Shown here: piece by piece, positions 6,123 to 8,494 of the stretch
How positions within the stretch are numbered: position 1 is the stretch's first letter
How the letters are laid out: each line of letters starts with the position of its first letter
NCBI GenBank assembly: GCA_021799555.1
Contig: JAJZAG010000157.1
Span: 1 to 8,494 of the forward strand
Reading direction: 5' to 3'
Length of the DNA stretch: 8,494 nucleotides
Origin: Deltaproteobacteria bacterium
GTDB taxonomy: Bacteria > Desulfobacterota > Binatia > Binatales > Binataceae
The notes under the pieces: generated by a model
What the model was told of the DNA's origin: nothing
The model's input: the letters and a program-made list of their open reading frames with translations, nothing else
The model's database searches: none
Program-made: the position numbers and the translations under genes

Positions 6123-6713
6123 GTGATCCGGAATCAAATCAAGCCTGCCATTGTAATGACGATCGTGCTGACGGTGGTGACCGGGTTCATTTATCCAATT
6201 GCGGTATGGGCCGTCGCGCAGGTCGTGTTCCCGGCGCAAGCGGACGGCAGTATCGTGATGCGCGATGGGCACCCGATTGGATCGGCGCTGATCGGCCAGA
6301 ATTTTTCCGGCGACAAGTACTTCCATCCGAGACCCTCAGCGGCCGGCGACAAGGGCTACGATGCCGCCAATTCCGGAGGCTCGAATCTGGGGCCCACCAA
6401 CAAGGCCCTGATCGACGCGGTTCGCAAGCGCGTGGCCGCCGAGGCGAAGCTTGACGGCCCGATCGCGAAATCAGGAGTGCCGGTTGACATCGTAACCACC
6501 TCCGGCAGCGGCCTCGATCCCGAGATCACACCCGCGGCGGCCGAGCTTCAGGTTGCGCGCATAGCCCGCGTCCGGGGTATTGACGAGGGTGCAGTACGCG
6601 CGATCGTGCGTCAGAATACACGCAGGAGATGGGCGGGCGTGCTGGGCGAGCCGGGAGTCAACGTGCTTGGCGCGAACTTGGCGCTGGACGACGCGGCGAA
6701 GACTTCTCGATGA
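6123..6713 (+). CDS. kdpC: Potassium-transporting ATPase subunit KdpC
   Basis: KdpC is the single-pass accessory subunit of KdpFABC. It is anchored in the inner membrane with a periplasmic domain next to KdpA and is thought to assist K+ access or complex stability. The 196 residues compare with 190 in E. coli. One N-terminal membrane helix (about 9-31, ending IYPIAVWAVAQVVFP) is followed by the conserved GQNFSGDKYFHPRPSA (58-73), NSGGSNLGPTN (83-93), VDIVTTSGSGLDPEI (121-135) and VNVLGANLALD (179-189). Translation starts at GTG 6123, supported by GAGGTGA at 6113-6119 and by the family N-terminal pattern of a short basic head before the helix. It follows kdpB by eight bases. All conserved blocks are present, so it appears intact. 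Confidence 0.97.
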   Translation: MIRNQIKPAIVMTIVLTVVTGFIYPIAVWAVAQVVFPAQADGSIVMRDGHPIGSALIGQNFSGDKYFHPRPSAAGDKGYDAANSGGSNLGPTNKALIDAVRKRVAAEAKLDGPIAKSGVPVDIVTTSGSGLDPEITPAAAELQVARIARVRGIDEGAVRAIVRQNTRRRWAGVLGEPGVNVLGANLALDDAAKTSR

Positions 6714-6746
6714 GCCGCGCGCCAAAACGAGCAACTTCGCGGCGAC

Positions 6747-7058
6747 ATGAGCTCTGCGGATAAACCAAATCGTGGCGGGATTTTCGAGCGTATCCTGCGA
6801 AGCGCCGTGTATGGCGCGGCACCGATCGCGCGCATGGCCGCCGCCGGCGGGCATCCTCGCATACCGCCGCGGGAACTGATGTGGGCGTTCGCCGCGACGG
6901 CGGTATGGGCAATCGCAGTGGGCGCGTTCTTCGCGCTGGCGAAGGCTCGGCGCCGGACAATCGCTCGCGAGCGAATCCAAAGCGTGAAGACCACCCGCTA
7001 CGTCGATCTCACGCGAAAGACTTCGACCCCGGCGTCCGATCCTGACGCTGAGCAGTAG
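6747..7058 (+). CDS. Unrecognised single-pass membrane protein between kdpC and kdpD (103 residues)
   Basis: I do not recognise a family. The protein has a polar, basic N-terminal part (residues 1-42, with FERILRSAVYG and a Gly/Pro/Arg stretch), one strong hydrophobic helix at about 45-65 (MWAFAATAVWAIAVGAFFALA) and a strongly basic juxtamembrane tail (KARRRTIARER, 66-76). By the positive-inside rule the C-terminal part should be cytosolic. It ends in an acidic, proline-containing tail (about 92-103). The spacing supports a real gene: 33 bases after kdpC and two bases before the kdpD GTG, all on one strand within an operon. There is no clear Shine-Dalgarno sequence before ATG 6747, and later in-frame ATGs (codons 30 and 45) are possible starts. 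Overlapping minus-strand frames look like shadows. Its position suggests a role with the pump or with the short KdpD, possibly as a membrane anchor, but that is a guess. Confidence 0.65.
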   Translation: MSSADKPNRGGIFERILRSAVYGAAPIARMAAAGGHPRIPPRELMWAFAATAVWAIAVGAFFALAKARRRTIARERIQSVKTTRYVDLTRKTSTPASDPDAEQ

Positions 7059-7060
7059 CC

Positions 7061-8236
7061 GTGGATCGCAAGCGCAACCTGGAGGATGAGCGCCGTCCCG
7101 ATCCGGAATCGTTCCTCGACCTTGTAGCGCAATCGCAGAAAGGGCGACTTAAGGTTTACCTCGGCGCCGCGGCCGGCGTCGGAAAGACCTGGAAGATGCT
7201 GGAAGAGGCGCAACAGTTGCGCGCCAAAGGCGGCGATGTAGTTGTGGCCCTGGTCGAAACTCACGGCCGCGCCGAGACCCAGGAAAAACTCGCCGGTCTC
7301 GAAGTTATCCCGCGCAAGAAATACGCATACAGAGGCGTCGAACTCGAGGAGATGGACCTCGACGCCGTTCTCGCGCGCAATCCCGAGGTCGCGATCGTTG
7401 ACGAGCTGGCGCATACCAACGCACCCGGCGCCAGACACGAAAAGCGCTGGCAGGACGTCGAAGCGCTGCTTCAGGCCGGGATCAACGTGATCACCGCCGT
7501 CAATATCCAGCACGTCGAGAGCCTCAATCCCGTCATCAAGCGAATCACCGGAATTGACGTGCGCGAGACCGTCCCGGATTCGATCCTGACCCGCGCCGAC
7601 CAGATCGTAAACGTCGATGTGAGCGTCGAAGCGCTGCGTGAGCGGTTGCGCGAGGGGAAAATCTATCCGCCGGCGCAGATCGAGCAGGCGCTCAAAAATT
7701 TTTTCACGCCGGCCAACCTGGCGTCGCTGCGCGAGATCGCGTTGCGCGAGGTCGCGCGCGGGCTTACCCGTCAGCGCCAGGACGCGGAGACGCTCAAGCG
7801 CGAGGGTGGGCGCCGCGCGCGGATGGTTGAAAAGATTGCCGTTGGGCTGTCTTCAAGGCCCGCGGCGGGGGCCAATCTTCTGCGCAAGGCGTGCCGGATC
7901 GCGACCCAGCTCAGCGCCGACTGGTACGCGGTGCATATCGAGACTCCCTCCGAGTCGGTGAAGAAAATCCGCACCGCGGATTTTGTCGCGCTGCTGGACA
8001 ATATCAATCTCGCGAGCGATCTGGGCGCCGAGACTGTATGGCTCAAGGCGCCCGATCCGGTGGCGGGTTTGCTCGAATACGCCCGCGACAACGGCATCTC
8101 GAAAATCATCGTCGGCAGGTCGCATGAGCCGCGATGGCGCCGTGTCCTCGGGCGTGACGTAACCGCACGGATAATCGAGAACGCTCCGGATCTCGATATC
8201 GAAATTCTCGCCGACGACACGGGAGAAGATAAATGA
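7061..8236 (+). CDS. kdpD: Short KdpD: cytosolic sensor half only (KdpD domain plus Usp domain), no kinase
   Basis: The 391 residues match the N-terminal cytosolic part of the E. coli K+ sensor kinase KdpD (about 894 residues) and stop about where its first membrane helix would begin. Residues 28-238 form the KdpD domain with a Walker A-like GAAAGVGKT (35-43), a Walker B-like VAIVDELAHTNAPG (110-123) and the family motif NIQHVESLN (148-156). A universal-stress-protein fold follows at about 255-385, with GLSSRP (262-267), ADWYAVHIE (286-294) and VGRSHEPRWRRVLGRDV (351-367). There are no membrane segments, no H-box and no ATPase domain. Stand-alone short KdpD proteins are known, for example in Anabaena. 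Usp domains of some KdpD proteins bind c-di-AMP; whether this one does cannot be read here. The start is GTG at 7061, two bases after the preceding stop, with only a weak ribosome-binding site. The TGA overlaps the next gene by four bases, so the missing kinase is probably supplied by that gene. Confidence 0.93.
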   Translation: MDRKRNLEDERRPDPESFLDLVAQSQKGRLKVYLGAAAGVGKTWKMLEEAQQLRAKGGDVVVALVETHGRAETQEKLAGLEVIPRKKYAYRGVELEEMDLDAVLARNPEVAIVDELAHTNAPGARHEKRWQDVEALLQAGINVITAVNIQHVESLNPVIKRITGIDVRETVPDSILTRADQIVNVDVSVEALRERLREGKIYPPAQIEQALKNFFTPANLASLREIALREVARGLTRQRQDAETLKREGGRRARMVEKIAVGLSSRPAAGANLLRKACRIATQLSADWYAVHIETPSESVKKIRTADFVALLDNINLASDLGAETVWLKAPDPVAGLLEYARDNGISKIIVGRSHEPRWRRVLGRDVTARIIENAPDLDIEILADDTGEDK

Positions 8237-8494
8237 GCACGCCTTCGCTGCGGCGCAGGATCCGAAACGGTTCCCTCCTGTTATTGATCCTTGTCGTGCT
8301 GCTCGGCGCGTATACGCTGCCGCGCGTTTACAGCCTGGGCAGCGCGATTCGCGAGACGTTATACCGAAATTACGTGAGCATCGAGGCCGCGCAACATATG
8401 CACGCGGCGCTATGGCGGCTGGAGCTGGCGGAGCGTGACGGGCGCGCCAAAGCGATTCTGCCCGCGGCGCGCGCCGAGTTCATGCACTGGATGG
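8233..8494 (+). CDS. Membrane sensor histidine kinase, N-terminal part (KinB/NtrY-like sensor region; truncated by window end)
   Basis: The ATG at 8233 overlaps the kdpD stop (ATGA) and is preceded by GGGAGA (8221-8226) with good spacing. The frame stays open for 87 codons to the window edge. A basic head (SLRRRIRNG) leads into a membrane helix (about residues 13-29, LLLLILVVLLGAYTL). A helical segment then begins VYSLGSAIRETLYRNYVSIEA and continues into AQHMHAALWRLELAE. This pattern of R-x-x-L-x-x-N-Y-x-S-x-x-AAQ-x-M after the first helix is what I associate with the periplasmic helical sensor of KinB/NtrY-like histidine kinases, which continue with HAMP, PAS and kinase domains. None of those are inside the window, so 'histidine kinase' is inferred from this start and from the short KdpD just before it. 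It is not the kinase half of KdpD, whose four closely spaced helices are absent. Confidence 0.7.
   Translation, partial: MSTPSLRRRIRNGSLLLLILVVLLGAYTLPRVYSLGSAIRETLYRNYVSIEAAQHMHAALWRLELAERDGRAKAILPAARAEFMHWM

Overview
The window is GC-rich chromosomal DNA, coding densely on the + strand only. It holds the end of an aerobic benzoyl-CoA degradation (box) operon followed by a high-affinity potassium uptake (kdp) operon. The Kdp regulatory genes are arranged differently from the E. coli kdpDE pair. The gene content (box epoxidase genes, a kdpF-A-B-C order, a short KdpD without a kinase, a KinB/NtrY-like kinase and a sigma-54 type promoter) suggests an uncultured Gram-negative bacterium, deltaproteobacterial, Binatota-like or acidobacterial in style. 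The taxon cannot be fixed from the sequence alone.

Layout. Positions 2-232 are the last 76 codons of boxC (benzoyl-CoA-dihydrodiol lyase). boxB (benzoyl-CoA 2,3-epoxidase oxygenase subunit, 232-1656) follows with a one-base TGATG overlap. No boxA lies downstream. Positions 1657-2087 carry no credible gene but contain several inverted repeats: two strong hairpins (1697-1717 and 1832-1865) and a near-palindrome (1990-2010). At 2088-2103 there is a strong match to a sigma-54 -24/-12 promoter.

The kdp operon then runs without a sizeable break. It starts with a 27-codon membrane mini-ORF (2116-2199), which overlaps kdpF (2196-2288) by four bases. Next come kdpA (2312-4039), kdpB (4072-6114), kdpC (6123-6713) and an unrecognised 103-residue single-pass membrane protein (6747-7058). 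After these come a KdpD consisting only of the cytosolic sensor half (7061-8236) and the start of a separate membrane sensor histidine kinase (8233 to the window edge).

How the genes fit together. KdpFABC is the ATP-driven K+ pump: KdpA is the selectivity filter, KdpB the P-type ATPase, and KdpC and KdpF accessory subunits. The short KdpD keeps the Walker-type KdpD domain and the Usp domain but stops where the first membrane helix of E. coli KdpD would begin. The kinase is supplied by another protein with its own membrane-anchored sensor. Together with the sigma-54-like promoter and a palindrome about 114 bases upstream of the predicted start, this suggests control by an NtrC-type enhancer-binding regulator rather than an OmpR-type KdpE. 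That regulator, if present, would lie beyond the right edge, so the idea is a prediction and is not seen directly.
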